A stretch of 64,000 bases of DNA from an uncultured Lachnospiraceae bacterium (GCA_934293575.1 CAKQYU010000010.1:1-64000); one strand, 5' to 3'. Shown: positions 17,460 to 27,907, numbered from the stretch's first letter. Made by a program: numbers and translations. The notes: generated by a model not told the origin, from the sequence alone.

Positions 17460-17587
17460 AATCGCAAAGAATATATGAAAGAAGCAAAGATAAATAAAAC
17501 GTTAAAGATTAAATATAAAAATAAAATCATAAAATCTAAATGAAAATTAAATAAAGTCATAATACCTAAATGATTTTAAAAGAATTG

Positions 17588-17630
17588 CAAATAAGGACAC
17601 TTTTTTAAACAAAAGGTGTCCTTATTTTTG
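17588..17630 (+). terminator. Terminator after the esterase gene
   Basis: AAATAAGGACAC (17589-17600) pairs with GTGTCCTTATTT (17617-17628), followed by a T-run. Confidence 0.75.
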
Positions 17631-17742
17631 TGCCTTAAATTTGATAAATTTTAAATTAAAGAGAATGATAATTAATATTGGCGAAGAATTTACGGAGAGA
17701 AAAATTAAAAAGTAAGAACAAAGTTTAGAAAGAGGGGTGCAT

Positions 17743-18105
17743 ATGAACTATTATCTTGCAATAGACATTGGAGCTTCCAGTGGAAGACATATTCTTGGCT
17801 CGTTGGAGAATGGTCAGTTGAATCTGGAGGAAATATATCGTTTTGAAAATGGAATGAAGAAGAAAGAAGGTCATCTTGTGTGGGATACTAAGTATCTTTT
17901 TCATGAAATACTTGAAGGAATTAAAAAGTGTAAGAAGACTAATCAGCAGATTCCTGAACAAATAGGTGAGATTGCAACAGTAATCTATGGAGGAACTACT
18001 AATCTCGTAATGAAGTGCGAGAGATGTAAGAGGATATTAGACATTAAGAAATTTACACAGGATATGATTGTAAGCAACGCGAAAGATGGAATTTTCAAGA
18101 TTTAA
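17743..18105 (+). pseudogene. rhaB: Rhamnulokinase, truncated after about 80 residues
   Basis: The start NYYLAIDIGASSGRHILGSL is the phosphate-1 motif of rhamnulokinase (FGGY kinase family), and FENGMKKKEGHLVWDTKYLFHEI fits the same enzyme. A full enzyme has about 470 residues. Here the homology stops near residue 80, and an unrelated Cys-containing tail (MKCERCKRILDIKKF) closes the frame. So the gene was cut by recombination near 17985. AGAGGGG precedes the ATG at 17743. Confidence 0.75.
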
Positions 18106-18125
18106 CTATGTTAGAGGAGAAAAAA

Positions 18126-18257
18126 ATGAAGAACAGATTTAAGATTGGAGACCACGTGTATATAGTTGAATGTGGGCTGTATGCAAAAGAAGTGGTAATC
18201 GTCGGTATAGCCGGGGGATTTTATCAGATTTGTTTTACTGATAGGCAAATTTGGTGA
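18126..18257 (+). pseudogene. Fragment of a small mobile-element protein
   Basis: A good ribosome site (AGAGGAGA) precedes a 43-residue frame, FKIGDHVYIVECGLYAKEVVIVGIAGGFYQI. It stops where such SH3-like small proteins usually continue. A second fragment in another frame follows (about 18303-18520: ENSYYSVFVETDLSKASTT, then YIAEMLSLETGTYFAISYAG). They could be one decayed gene or two. I do not recognise the family. Confidence 0.4.
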
Positions 18258-18539
18258 AAAAGGAATACTTAACTTGGGGAAATTGATTCCAGGAGTACCC
18301 GTATGATGGACTGGAGAATAGCTATTACAGTGTTTTTGTGGAGACAGATTTGAGCAAAGCATCTACAACATCCGGCAGATTGCTGGTGTCAGAGGAAGGA
18401 ATTGCAGATTATATTGCAGAGATGCTCTCTTTGGAGACGGGAACATATTTTGCAATCTCTTATGCAGGTATTTATGAAGGAACAAGTGGTGATTTTTACG
18501 AGTTCCGGTGTCACAGATGATTGAACTGTCAGGTGAAGA

Positions 18540-18745
18540 CAGTTGTTATACATAGCTTCTATTGAGGCAATGAGAAAGGAGGTTTTCTGCAGGGCAGAAC
18601 ATTTGAGAGCAGTAACTCTCCGCGGGCCGGCGTTAAGGCAACTACTATTATTTTACAGCGCATAGCGCAGAAAGGGCACGATAGAGTGCCCTGTGCCTAA
18701 GCATTATTTTTGTGATTCAAAAATGGGGAAGAAATAGGATAAAAA
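18540..18745. other. Gene-free leader with hairpin before the MORC operon
   Basis: This has GC-richer patches and one clear hairpin, AGGGCAC-N6-GTGCCCT, near 18674-18693. It could terminate transcription arriving from the debris upstream. No coding signal. Confidence 0.4.
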
Positions 18746-18749
18746 CAGG

Positions 18750-18778
18750 TTTACACCATGATAAAAACCATGTATAAT
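18750..18778 (+). promoter_or_regulatory. Promoter of the MORC/Z1/AIPR operon
   Basis: TTTACA at 18750-18755 and TATAAT at 18773-18778 are separated by 17 bp. CATG occurs symmetrically within the spacer (about 18757-18772), a plausible operator for the RHH protein encoded next. Another inverted repeat, GTACT/AGTAC at 18993-19009, lies before the ATPase gene. Confidence 0.75.
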
Positions 18779-18805
18779 ATTCTTGATAGGACGGAGGGAA
18801 TTGCC

Positions 18806-18991
18806 ATGACAAATAATAAAAAAAATAATGGTGGGAGACCTGCTGGAAGAATAAAAACAGCCAAAATTGAAATATCAATTGAACCTAGTGTAAAAGAAGA
18901 GTTTATGTCCTTGCTACGTGAACAAGGGAAAACGGCGTCAGTTGAAATTGGTTTGTGGATACGGGAATACATTAAAAGTTATCATAAGTAG
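18806..18991 (+). CDS. Small ribbon-helix-helix-like regulator
   Basis: The 61-residue protein has a basic N-terminus (GGRPAGRIKTAKIEISIEPSV) that could form the DNA-binding strand, followed by two helices (KEEFMSLLREQ and ASVEIGLWIREYI). This is the RHH/CopG-type layout used by controller proteins. The ATG at 18806 follows CGGAGGGA. It is the first gene after the promoter and 76 bp before the GHKL ATPase gene, so it probably autoregulates the restriction operon. Confidence 0.65.
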   Translation: MTNNKKNNGGRPAGRIKTAKIEISIEPSVKEEFMSLLREQGKTASVEIGLWIREYIKSYHK

Positions 18992-19067
18992 TGTACTATA
19001 AAAGAGTACTGAATAATGGACACGTTTTGCGCTATTATTGAGAAAATACTAAAGGAGGTCTGTAATT

Positions 19068-20528
19068 ATGAAGCCAATAGAATTACCACCATATGCACCA
19101 ACGTTGATTGAATCAACAAGAGCTATAGGATATTCATTGGAAGCTGCGGTGGCGGATATTATTGATAATAGTATTGCTGCGGGAGCAAGCAAAGTTGACT
19201 TGTTTTTCTTTCCAGTAGATAAGGAATATGTGGCAATATTAGATAATGGGCGTGGAATGGATGATGAGGAAATAACTACTGCAATGCAGTACGGTAGTAA
19301 AAATCCAATGGATGAACGTAGTAAAGATGATTTAGGAAGATTCGGCTTGGGGTTAAAAACAGCATCATTATCACAGTGTAGAAGTCTTACTGTTGTTACA
19401 AAAAGAGAAGATGTTTTATTAGCTAGAAGATGGGATATAGATTATGTTGCAAAAACTGGGAAATGGACATTGTTGATTTTGGATGAAGATGAAATATTGC
19501 AGTTGCCACATGTTGAAGAATTGTTAAAGTATGATTCTGGTACAGTGGTTATATGGCAAAATTTAGATAGATTAAAAGCGGGAGAAATAAACTTTGAACA
19601 AGCATTAGGAAGAAAAATAGATGTGGTAAGAGAACATTTGTCACTGGTGTATCATAGATATTTGTCTGGTGAGGTGGGTCTTAAGAAAATAGAAATACAG
19701 ATTAACAATGTTAAGATAGAACCGATAGATCCTTTTTTGTCCTCTAAAAGTGTTCAGGCGATGGATGATGAGATATTGGTTGTGCGCGGCAAACATATTG
19801 AAGTTAGACCCTATATTTTACCGCATATTTCTAAAATGACATCCGACGAAATAAAGATGTTAGGTGGAAAAGAAGGACTTAGAAAGCATCAGGGATTTTA
19901 TGTCTACAGAAACAAAAGGTTATTAGTGTGGGGGACATGGTTTCGAATGATGCGGCAGGGTGAAATGTCTAAGTTAGCAAGGATAAGGGTGGATATTCCC
20001 AATGACTTAGATGACCTTTGGACCTTAGATATAAAAAAATCTTCTGCAATTCCACCAGCGGAAGTGCGAAATAACCTTAAAAGTGTTATAGAGCGTTTGG
20101 CGGAGAAAAGCAAGCGAACATGGACGTACAGAGGAAAAAGAGAAATGGATGATTCAGTAGTACATGTTTGGAATAGATATAGAACAAGGAATGGCGGCTT
20201 TATGTATGAAATTAATAGAGATTACCCATTACTTATTGAGATACAGAATGAAAATACTGAAATTGCAAGCAGATTGTTATTATTGATGAAACAGATAGAG
20301 GAAAATATACCTCTTAACTCATTATATTTGGATTTGACAAATGATGAAAAAATCGAAAATGATAAAGATATAGATAGTGTAGAAATAATTATAATGTTGC
20401 GTGAAATATTGAAAACGACGGAAGCTAGTTTGCATTCGGATATGATTGATATGCTAAAGAAGACAGAACCATTTTGCAATTATGTTGAAGAAATAGATAA
20501 AGCTTTGAAAGAAGGTATACTATCATGA
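19068..20528 (+). CDS. MORC/MutL-like GHKL ATPase
   Basis: Residues 1-180 form a GHKL ATPase: EAAVADIIDNSIAAGA (N box), ILDNGRGMDDEEI (G1) and GRFGLGLKTASLSQC (G2). They are followed by an S5-like region and a C-terminal helical part. The arrangement matches the prokaryotic MutL/MORC-type ATPases that Iyer and colleagues placed in multi-gene restriction systems with Z1, nuclease and methyltransferase partners. Such ATPases dimerise on ATP and could clamp DNA. AAAGGAGG precedes the ATG, and the stop overlaps the Z1 start by 4 bp (ATGA). Confidence 0.88.
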   Translation: MKPIELPPYAPTLIESTRAIGYSLEAAVADIIDNSIAAGASKVDLFFFPVDKEYVAILDNGRGMDDEEITTAMQYGSKNPMDERSKDDLGRFGLGLKTASLSQCRSLTVVTKREDVLLARRWDIDYVAKTGKWTLLILDEDEILQLPHVEELLKYDSGTVVIWQNLDRLKAGEINFEQALGRKIDVVREHLSLVYHRYLSGEVGLKKIEIQINNVKIEPIDPFLSSKSVQAMDDEILVVRGKHIEVRPYILPHISKMTSDEIKMLGGKEGLRKHQGFYVYRNKRLLVWGTWFRMMRQGEMSKLARIRVDIPNDLDDLWTLDIKKSSAIPPAEVRNNLKSVIERLAEKSKRTWTYRGKREMDDSVVHVWNRYRTRNGGFMYEINRDYPLLIEIQNENTEIASRLLLLMKQIEENIPLNSLYLDLTNDEKIENDKDIDSVEIIIMLREILKTTEASLHSDMIDMLKKTEPFCNYVEEIDKALKEGILS

Positions 20529-23290
20529 CAAAAAATATGGAAATTATGTTTAATCAAATACGACAGATTATTGAAACTAAGTTTACAAATAAGCTCCCTA
20601 CTGTTGACCAGATATATTCAGAAGCCGATGCATTACGTGAGGTATTCAAAACATTATATCCTGTTACTGATGAAGAATTTGAAAGTATCAAGAAGCGCCT
20701 GCCGGAAAATATATTACATAGCATTGGATATGCGGATACTTTGAGAAAAAGAGATAGTGCGCACCAATATGGTTGGTATAAGGCAAGTGTTAATGATGGA
20801 TTTTTTTGGAATAGATATAAGGACTACTTATCAAACATAAAAAAATGGAGCAAACCTGTAGTAGAAAGACTGCATAATACAACAGAAGATGTTATGGATG
20901 ATTTGGGAAACCCGAAGAGTGAAAATCCGTTTCAGAGAAGAGGTCTTTTGCTTGGAGATGTGCAATCGGGAAAAACCGCTACATATACAGCAATATGTAA
21001 TAAGGCCACAGATGCAGGATATAAAGTAATCATTGTATTAGCCGGAATGATGGAAAACCTTAGAATACAAACTCAAGAGCGATTAGATGCGGAATTTGTA
21101 GGTCTTGACAGTAAATATTCTTTGGATAAAAAAGCAGATAGTTCAATGAGAAATATTCTGGTGGGTGTAGGTAAAATACCACCATTTGCTCAAAACAAAA
21201 GAATTACACGCTTTACGTCAGTACAGACGGATTTTAATGCTAGTGTCATTAAATCTAATGGGCTTAACTTGAATGACTTAAAAGGTACAGCTTTATTTGT
21301 TGTGAAAAAGAATAAAAGTGTATTGAATAATTTGTTTAAGTGGTTAACAAAGGATGAAGATGTGCTAAATTTACCGATGTTGTTGATTGATGATGAGGCG
21401 GATAATGCATCGGTAAATACAAATTCAGATGAGATGGATCCAACTGCAATAAATGCGGCAATAAATAAGATATTAAGAGCGTTTAAGCAAGCTACATATT
21501 TAGGAATAACGGCGACACCGTTTGCTAATATTTTTATTGATCCCCAGATTGCAGATGATGGCGCAGCTAAAGATTTATTTCCAAGACACTTTTTGACATT
21601 ATTGCCGACTCCAGATAGCTATATTGGTGCGGACAAAATTTTTGGTAATGGAAATGAAGATGATTGGAATGAAAGACAAGAGGGTGAATATGGAAGTTCC
21701 ATAATTGAAATAAAAAATGATGAGCAGGAAGACTTTTTTGTATTTAAACATAAAAAAGAATTGGCTGACGAATTATATGATTTGCCACCGTCATTGTATG
21801 AGGCAATAGGATATTTTTGTCTGGTTAATGCTATTTCGGATTTCAGATATGATGCAAATCAACATCGTTCAATGATGGTAAATGTAAGTCGTTTTACTAA
21901 TGTACAAAATGTAACTGCTGAATTGATAGAAGAGTATATGGGACAAATCAAGTCGGATTTAGAAAATTACTCACAATTACCAGTACAACAGGCTATGAAG
22001 ATAAACAACATCCGAAAACTAAACTATATCTGGGATAAATATAAATTGGAAACTGTAGCAGGATTGACGTGGGAGTGCTTGCTCAAAGAGTATCTGTTTA
22101 AAGCAGTTAGAAGAATAGAAGTGCGCCCGGTTAACCAAAAAACTGGTGCAAAAAGCTTGGATTATTATAATTATAAAGAAATTGGAATGCGAGTAATAGC
22201 AGTGGGCGGTAACAGCTTATCTAGAGGTCTTACACTTGAAGGATTGTGTGTAAGCTATTTTTACAGAAATACAATGATGTATGATACATTATTACAGATG
22301 GGACGTTGGTTTGGATACCGTAATAATTATGATGATTTATTTAAGATATGGATGGGTGAAGATGCCGTAGGTTGGTATGCATATATTACAGATGCTTTTA
22401 ATGAGTTAAAGAAAGAACTCAGACATATGGCAAAACAAAATATGACACCGGAAGATTTCGGATTAAAGGTGAGACAGGATCCGGGGGCACTAATTGTGAC
22501 TGCTAGAAATAAGATGAGAAGTGGAACAGCAGTTAATGTACCCATAACATTGTCAAAGAGAATGATTGAAACAGCAAGACTTTGGAACGATGTTGATATT
22601 ATTATAGACAACAACACATTATGTGAACGTACAATTAAGTCTATTCATGCAGAAGAAAGAATTAAAAAGTATTATGATGATTTTACAAAAGCATATATAT
22701 GGAAAGATGTATCAAGAGATAAGATTGCTGATCTGATTAGAGGTTACAAGTCGCATCCATGGAATCTGAATTTTCAATCAATTGCTTTAGCAGAGTTTAT
22801 AGAAAATGACGATTCGTTGGAAATGTGGGATCTCGCGATTCCGACTGGTTCAGATGATGAAGAGTATATATTGAAATTAACCGAAGAAGAAAGTATTTCC
22901 TTACATGCAGAAAAAAGGAATATTACTAGTGATAGTACATTTGATAAAATGTTAAAGGTTAATGATAGACACGTAAGAGTGGGCGCAGGTGGTTGTACGA
23001 AGATAGGCCTTGAGAAAGATATTATAATAAATCTTAGAAAAGAAGCTAAAGGGAAAGCTACCGACAAAACATATCTTATTTCTGGAAGAAATCCATTGAT
23101 ATTAATCCATTTGTTAAAAAACACAAATGATAAATTAAAGGGATATCCAAAGTATTTTTATGCAATTGGTTTAGGATTTCCCGGTGGAAAAGCAGAGAAG
23201 AGTGCTAATTATATTGTGAATACAACAGAGTTGAAGAATTATTTTACGGTAGAGGATATTAGTGAAGAGGATGACGATAATGAAATTTGA
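20525..23290 (+). CDS. Z1-domain superfamily ATPase/helicase-like protein
   Basis: A 921-residue P-loop protein: Walker A GDVQSGKTATY (about residue 142), Walker B LLIDDEADNA, then ITATPFANIF (motif III-like) and a C-terminal motor half with VGGNSLSRGLTLEG and LLQMGRWFGYR. The ATPFAN and GRWFGYR signatures identify the Z1 family, helicase-related proteins found with MORC-like ATPases in restriction systems. It likely couples ATP hydrolysis to DNA remodelling or translocation for the nuclease encoded next. It overlaps the ATPase gene by 4 bp and the next gene by 11 bp. Confidence 0.9.
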   Translation: MTKNMEIMFNQIRQIIETKFTNKLPTVDQIYSEADALREVFKTLYPVTDEEFESIKKRLPENILHSIGYADTLRKRDSAHQYGWYKASVNDGFFWNRYKDYLSNIKKWSKPVVERLHNTTEDVMDDLGNPKSENPFQRRGLLLGDVQSGKTATYTAICNKATDAGYKVIIVLAGMMENLRIQTQERLDAEFVGLDSKYSLDKKADSSMRNILVGVGKIPPFAQNKRITRFTSVQTDFNASVIKSNGLNLNDLKGTALFVVKKNKSVLNNLFKWLTKDEDVLNLPMLLIDDEADNASVNTNSDEMDPTAINAAINKILRAFKQATYLGITATPFANIFIDPQIADDGAAKDLFPRHFLTLLPTPDSYIGADKIFGNGNEDDWNERQEGEYGSSIIEIKNDEQEDFFVFKHKKELADELYDLPPSLYEAIGYFCLVNAISDFRYDANQHRSMMVNVSRFTNVQNVTAELIEEYMGQIKSDLENYSQLPVQQAMKINNIRKLNYIWDKYKLETVAGLTWECLLKEYLFKAVRRIEVRPVNQKTGAKSLDYYNYKEIGMRVIAVGGNSLSRGLTLEGLCVSYFYRNTMMYDTLLQMGRWFGYRNNYDDLFKIWMGEDAVGWYAYITDAFNELKKELRHMAKQNMTPEDFGLKVRQDPGALIVTARNKMRSGTAVNVPITLSKRMIETARLWNDVDIIIDNNTLCERTIKSIHAEERIKKYYDDFTKAYIWKDVSRDKIADLIRGYKSHPWNLNFQSIALAEFIENDDSLEMWDLAIPTGSDDEEYILKLTEEESISLHAEKRNITSDSTFDKMLKVNDRHVRVGAGGCTKIGLEKDIIINLRKEAKGKATDKTYLISGRNPLILIHLLKNTNDKLKGYPKYFYAIGLGFPGGKAEKSANYIVNTTELKNYFTVEDISEEDDDNEI

Positions 23291-24200
23291 TGAGCTGAAA
23301 GAAAAATGGGATAATATGCCTGCTGTAGGTAATGGCTTTCTGAAATTGGGAATAGAACACCCGTTGGATTTGCAAATTGGTTATTCGCAAAGTTCTTATA
23401 AAAGCTTTGTCGTTATGGATACAGGAATAATAAAAAACATCCCATCATCATTTGCTGTAAAAGTTTCTAATATTCAACTTAAGAATCAATCGTGGGTATT
23501 GGAGTTTCAGTTGGTTCATCCGTCATTTGAAGAAGAATTTCTTCGATTATGTTGGGACATGATTGATTATAGTTCAAAAGAAGAAAATGCTCTTAATTCA
23601 TTGATACATCGATACATGACATGGCAAAAACTTTTACAATATGAAAATAAGAGTGTAATGTCATTTCAAAGGCAAAAAGGATTATTGGGAGAGTTGATCT
23701 ATTTGTCAAAAATGATAGATGATATTGGAACTGAGGCGGCTGTAGATTCATGGGCTGGACCAGATGGTAGTGATCAGGATTATTTGTTTCAATCAGAATG
23801 GGCAGAAATAAAATGTGTTTCTTTGGCTTCAGAGACCGTACATATATCTTCTTTACAACAACTGCAGCAGGAGATGGAAGGAAATCTAGTTGTATATATC
23901 CTAGAAAGTACAACTGCTGGAGATAATAGAATATCTCTGGTAGATGTTGTAAGTGAAATTAAAACAAAACTGGAAAATAACGCAAGATATTTAGACCGAT
24001 TTGATTTAAAGTTATATAAGTATGGTTATAGAAAAAATCATGAAAATGAATATCGGGAAAATCAATTTAGATTTATAGAAGAAAGAGAATACATTGTCAA
24101 TGATTCATTCCCTAAATTAGTTGGAAATAATGTTTCTTCAGAAATTGTATCATGCAAATATGAATTATCTTTGGCGGCAATAGAAAAATACAGGAGGTAG
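23280..24200 (+). CDS. PD-(D/E)XK motif protein (DUF4420 family)
   Basis: AVDSWAGPDGSDQDYLFQSE then WAEIKC gives D167, E176 and K178, a PD-(D/E)XK active site, with RQKGLLGELIYL supplying the usual helix Glu (about 138). The 306-residue length and the WAGPDGSDQDY signature fit the DUF4420 family, a known companion of Z1 and AIPR genes. The chosen ATG at 23280 lies within the end of the Z1 gene, after GAAGAGG. It is the best candidate for the DNA-cutting subunit of this system. Confidence 0.82.
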   Translation: MKFDELKEKWDNMPAVGNGFLKLGIEHPLDLQIGYSQSSYKSFVVMDTGIIKNIPSSFAVKVSNIQLKNQSWVLEFQLVHPSFEEEFLRLCWDMIDYSSKEENALNSLIHRYMTWQKLLQYENKSVMSFQRQKGLLGELIYLSKMIDDIGTEAAVDSWAGPDGSDQDYLFQSEWAEIKCVSLASETVHISSLQQLQQEMEGNLVVYILESTTAGDNRISLVDVVSEIKTKLENNARYLDRFDLKLYKYGYRKNHENEYRENQFRFIEEREYIVNDSFPKLVGNNVSSEIVSCKYELSLAAIEKYRR

Positions 24201-24203
24201 TCT

Positions 24204-26279
24204 ATGGATTCACAAGAGTTTAAAAAAGATTTTTTAGAAAGCGCGAAAGTAGCGGCTTCGGTTACCGGAGAAGGCTCTTGTGCGTCATTTGTAGAAAATA
24301 TGGCACAGTATCTAATAGATACGGAAGTCATACCAGAATTTTATCCTTCGTTCTATAAAGGTCAAAAAGGAAGTCATAAGTATCGTGTGGATGGTTATGT
24401 ATTAGATGAGTTTGATTACACAATGAATCTTATTGTTGCGGATTATGTTGGAATTGAAGAAGACAGAACATTAACAAATACTAGCGCCAAAACAATGTTC
24501 AAACAGCTTCGATATTTTATTGATATTGCCACAAATACAGATCTTTATAAAGAGATAGAAATAAGCACGCCATGTTCAGATTTAGTTGATATGCTCCGCT
24601 CAACACGGGATAAAGTCAGAAAATATAGATTATTTATTTTTACTGATGCAGACATGAGTTCTGCAATTAAAACAATTGATATAGAAGACTGTAACGGAAT
24701 ACCTGTTGAAGGGCAAATTTGGGATATAGAGCGTCTGTTTAGAGTATGTTGTTCTGAACAAGGAAGACAAGTTATAGAAATTGATTTTACTGAATACTGC
24801 GAAAGTGGAATACCATGTTTGGAAGCTAGTTCGGCTGTGACTGATCAGTATAGTAGCTATTTAGGTGTAATCCCGGGAAAGGTATTGGCAGATATTTATG
24901 ATAAATATGGCAGTAAATTACTAGAAGGAAATGTCCGGTCGTTTTTATCAACTAAAGTAGCTGTAAATAAGAAAATCAGAGCAACAATTCTGAATTCACC
25001 AGAAATGTTTTTTGCATTTAATAATGGAATATCAGCAACTGCTATGGATGTGCAAATTGAATCAACAAATCAGGGGAAATTCATAAAGTTTGCGAGAGAT
25101 TTTCAGATTATTAATGGCGGTCAAACAACAGCATCCATATCGAATGCAAGATACAAGGATAAGGCACTACTTGATAATATTTATGTACAAATGAAACTTA
25201 CGGCTATAGATGAAACAACACAGGAAGAAACAGATGAGTTGATTAGAAATATATCCAGATCATCTAATAGCCAGAATAAAGTTAGTGATGCAGATTTCTT
25301 TGCTTCGCATCCATTTCATCGAAGAATGGAGCAGATTTCAAGACATATGTTTGCACCGGCAAGTTCTGGTGCACAATATGAAACAAAATGGTTTTATGAA
25401 CGTGCTAGAGGTCAGTATCTACAGGAACAAATGCGACTGACCCCTGCTAAAAAGAAACAATTTGAATTGCAACATCCTAAAAACAAGGTGATTAAGAAAA
25501 CTGATTTGGCAAAGGTACAAAATACTTGGCGCGGAAATCCTCAAACTGTGAGTAAAGGTGCCCAAACTAATTTTACGTCATTTGCAGAATGGATAAATGA
25601 TGAATGGGAGAAAAATGATACACAGTTTAATGAAAGATATTTTCAAGCAACGGCAGCATTGTTATTAATGTTCCAGTTGTTGGAAAAACAGATTCCAAAG
25701 CAAGGATGGTATGAAGGGGGATATCGTGCAAATGTTATCTATTATACAGTCGCACTTTTTCATAAATTGCTAAAGGAACAGTTTCAAGAAATGGATTTGG
25801 ATTTAATATATATATGGAATAAACAAGAAGTACCAGAAATTGTTGCTAATATATTGATTGATATATCAGAAAAAGTATTTTATAAGATAACAGATCCCAA
25901 TCGAAGAGTAATAAATGTTACACAATGGTGTAAAAGAAATGAGTGTTGGGAGGCTGTGAAAAATATGAATTATTCATTGCCAAGGGATATAGAGAATTAT
26001 TTGATGACTCTTGACGAAGTAAAAACAGCTGAAAAATTTGCTAAGAAAGAACAACGGATAACAAATGACATAAATGCACAAGTAGAGGTAGTAAAATATT
26101 CGGCAGATGATTGGAAAAAAATATCGGAGTTTGCTGTTAATAACCATTTAGTGAGTACTGCAGATGTAGCTGCTCTATCAATAGCATGTAAAATACCTTC
26201 AAAAATTCCTAATTCTGTTCAGAGTAAAAAATTACTTTATTTGTTAGAGAGAGCAATACAAGAAGGTTTTAAAATATAA
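24204..26279 (+). CDS. AIPR family protein (abortive phage infection)
   Basis: The central region has FFAFNNGISATAMDV and IINGGQTTASISNARY, the NGI and NGGQTT signatures of the AIPR family (first tied to abortive infection in Lactococcus), followed by RSSNSQNKVSDADFFAS. Biochemical function is not settled for the family. AGGAGG ends 6 bp before the ATG, and only 3 bp separate it from the nuclease gene. At 691 residues it is the usual family length, so it looks intact. Confidence 0.88.
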   Translation: MDSQEFKKDFLESAKVAASVTGEGSCASFVENMAQYLIDTEVIPEFYPSFYKGQKGSHKYRVDGYVLDEFDYTMNLIVADYVGIEEDRTLTNTSAKTMFKQLRYFIDIATNTDLYKEIEISTPCSDLVDMLRSTRDKVRKYRLFIFTDADMSSAIKTIDIEDCNGIPVEGQIWDIERLFRVCCSEQGRQVIEIDFTEYCESGIPCLEASSAVTDQYSSYLGVIPGKVLADIYDKYGSKLLEGNVRSFLSTKVAVNKKIRATILNSPEMFFAFNNGISATAMDVQIESTNQGKFIKFARDFQIINGGQTTASISNARYKDKALLDNIYVQMKLTAIDETTQEETDELIRNISRSSNSQNKVSDADFFASHPFHRRMEQISRHMFAPASSGAQYETKWFYERARGQYLQEQMRLTPAKKKQFELQHPKNKVIKKTDLAKVQNTWRGNPQTVSKGAQTNFTSFAEWINDEWEKNDTQFNERYFQATAALLLMFQLLEKQIPKQGWYEGGYRANVIYYTVALFHKLLKEQFQEMDLDLIYIWNKQEVPEIVANILIDISEKVFYKITDPNRRVINVTQWCKRNECWEAVKNMNYSLPRDIENYLMTLDEVKTAEKFAKKEQRITNDINAQVEVVKYSADDWKKISEFAVNNHLVSTADVAALSIACKIPSKIPNSVQSKKLLYLLERAIQEGFKI

Positions 26280-26296
26280 CCCAAAGGAGCAAAGAT

Positions 26297-27895
26297 GTGT
26301 ATAAAGTAGTCGATTTATTTGCGGGAGCTGGAGGATTGAGTCTAGGTTTTATGCAAACACAGAAGTTTGAGATAAAGGTAGCATTTGAAAATAATCCCAA
26401 TATGCAGGAAACATATCGTTTAAATCATCCGAAAGTGGATGTTAGGGGAGATGTTTGCGGAGCAGATTACAAGGAATTAGAAAAACAATATGGAAAAATT
26501 GATGTTGTTATTGGGGGTCCGCCATGTCAAGGATTTTCAAATGCCAATAGACAGCGTAATCATGCAATTAGTCAAAATAATATGCTTGTGAAGCAATATA
26601 TACGTGCAATTGTTGAATTGCAACCAAAAGCCTTTGTTATGGAAAATGTAAGCATGCTTAAGTCTGATGTGCACAGGTTCTATTTAGATAAAAAAGATAA
26701 GAATATTGTTGCTAAGTATAATATTCCGACAAAAGAAACAGAAATATTATTGCTTGATGAAGAATATATGTTTGAAGGTGCCTTAGAGATAGTAAGTGAT
26801 AAGGCTAAAATAAATCAATACCTGTGGCCAGAAGAGCATTATTTTGAAATGAATATTATTTTTAAAGCATGTAAAAATTCGGAGAAACTGGTGAAAGCCT
26901 TAGAAAAGCATAAGAAAAAACTGTTGAAGTTTTCAGAAGAGTATATTGATAATGGCAATAGAGATTATATTGAAAAAGAGAGTTATAAAGCATTCGAAAT
27001 TATAAAGAAGTACTATAATGGAGAAGTTACAGCAAACATGATTTTGGCTAATATAGAACAAGCAATTATGATTCAAAGAATGCTTGGAAAAGCAAAAGAA
27101 ATACTTGATAATGAATTGGTAGTAGAGAAATATTTGGGCGGAAAAAATGTTGTTGCTTGCATTCGTTCATATGCTGTATATGATTATTTGTCGTCGATTT
27201 TGCAATCCGACGATAATGGCTATGTTTTAAACAGCAAAGTTCTATGTGCTGCAGACTACGGAGCACCTCAAAAGAGAATGAGATTTGTAATAGTAGGTGT
27301 AAAGAAGAAAATTTCTGATAAAATTGCGTTACCAATCGGTAGTTTTGATGAGGATCAATATAGAACTGTACGAGATGCAATTGAAGATTTGGAAGATGTC
27401 AAGCCGGTATATTCGTTAGAAGAAGATAAAGGCACAAACATCGGAAACGTTGAAGAAATAAGTATATTAGGAAGGCAGTTAAGAAATACAACTGTATTAA
27501 AGAATCATATAGTTACAAAAACAACAAGCATAGCTATGGAACGATTTAAGGCATTAAAGCAAGGACAGAATTTTCATGCATTGAATGATGCTCTTAAATC
27601 TAATACATATACGGATGTGAGTAGGACGCAAAATACAATATATCTGAGATTAAATTATGATGAACCTAGTGGAACAGTAGTTAATGTGAGAAAGTCCATG
27701 TGGATTCATCCTACATTGGACAGGGCTATAAGCGTTAGGGAAGCGGCGCGATTACAGACTTTCCCGGATTCGTTTGTCTTTTGTGGAACGAAGGATAAGC
27801 AATATCAACAAGTAGGTAATGCAGTTCCACCAATTATGGCCAAAGCAATTGCGAAAAAGATTGCTAATGTATTAGATAAAAATGAGAAACAGTAA
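26297..27895 (+). CDS. C5 cytosine DNA methyltransferase with central insertion
   Basis: Motif I VVDLFAGAGGLSLGF (residues 3-17), motif IV GGPPCQGFSNANRQR, motif VI MENVS, motif VIII YGAPQKRMRFVIVGV, motif IX REAARLQTFPDSF and motif X QQVGNAVPP are all present, so it should be active. Unusually, about 150 helical residues separate motif VI from motif VIII (roughly residues 125-300); this may hold extra specificity or partner contacts. It starts with GTG at 26297 after AAAGGAGC. As sixth gene of the operon it is presumably the self-marking enzyme for the MORC/Z1/nuclease effectors. Confidence 0.92.
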   Translation: MYKVVDLFAGAGGLSLGFMQTQKFEIKVAFENNPNMQETYRLNHPKVDVRGDVCGADYKELEKQYGKIDVVIGGPPCQGFSNANRQRNHAISQNNMLVKQYIRAIVELQPKAFVMENVSMLKSDVHRFYLDKKDKNIVAKYNIPTKETEILLLDEEYMFEGALEIVSDKAKINQYLWPEEHYFEMNIIFKACKNSEKLVKALEKHKKKLLKFSEEYIDNGNRDYIEKESYKAFEIIKKYYNGEVTANMILANIEQAIMIQRMLGKAKEILDNELVVEKYLGGKNVVACIRSYAVYDYLSSILQSDDNGYVLNSKVLCAADYGAPQKRMRFVIVGVKKKISDKIALPIGSFDEDQYRTVRDAIEDLEDVKPVYSLEEDKGTNIGNVEEISILGRQLRNTTVLKNHIVTKTTSIAMERFKALKQGQNFHALNDALKSNTYTDVSRTQNTIYLRLNYDEPSGTVVNVRKSMWIHPTLDRAISVREAARLQTFPDSFVFCGTKDKQYQQVGNAVPPIMAKAIAKKIANVLDKNEKQ

Positions 27896-27907
27896 GAAGG
27901 TGAAAAT

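Noticed and set aside
19068..20528. DNA mismatch repair MutL
   Set aside because: GHKL motifs are shared, but the gene lacks the MutL C-terminal domain and sits in a restriction-type operon without mutS.
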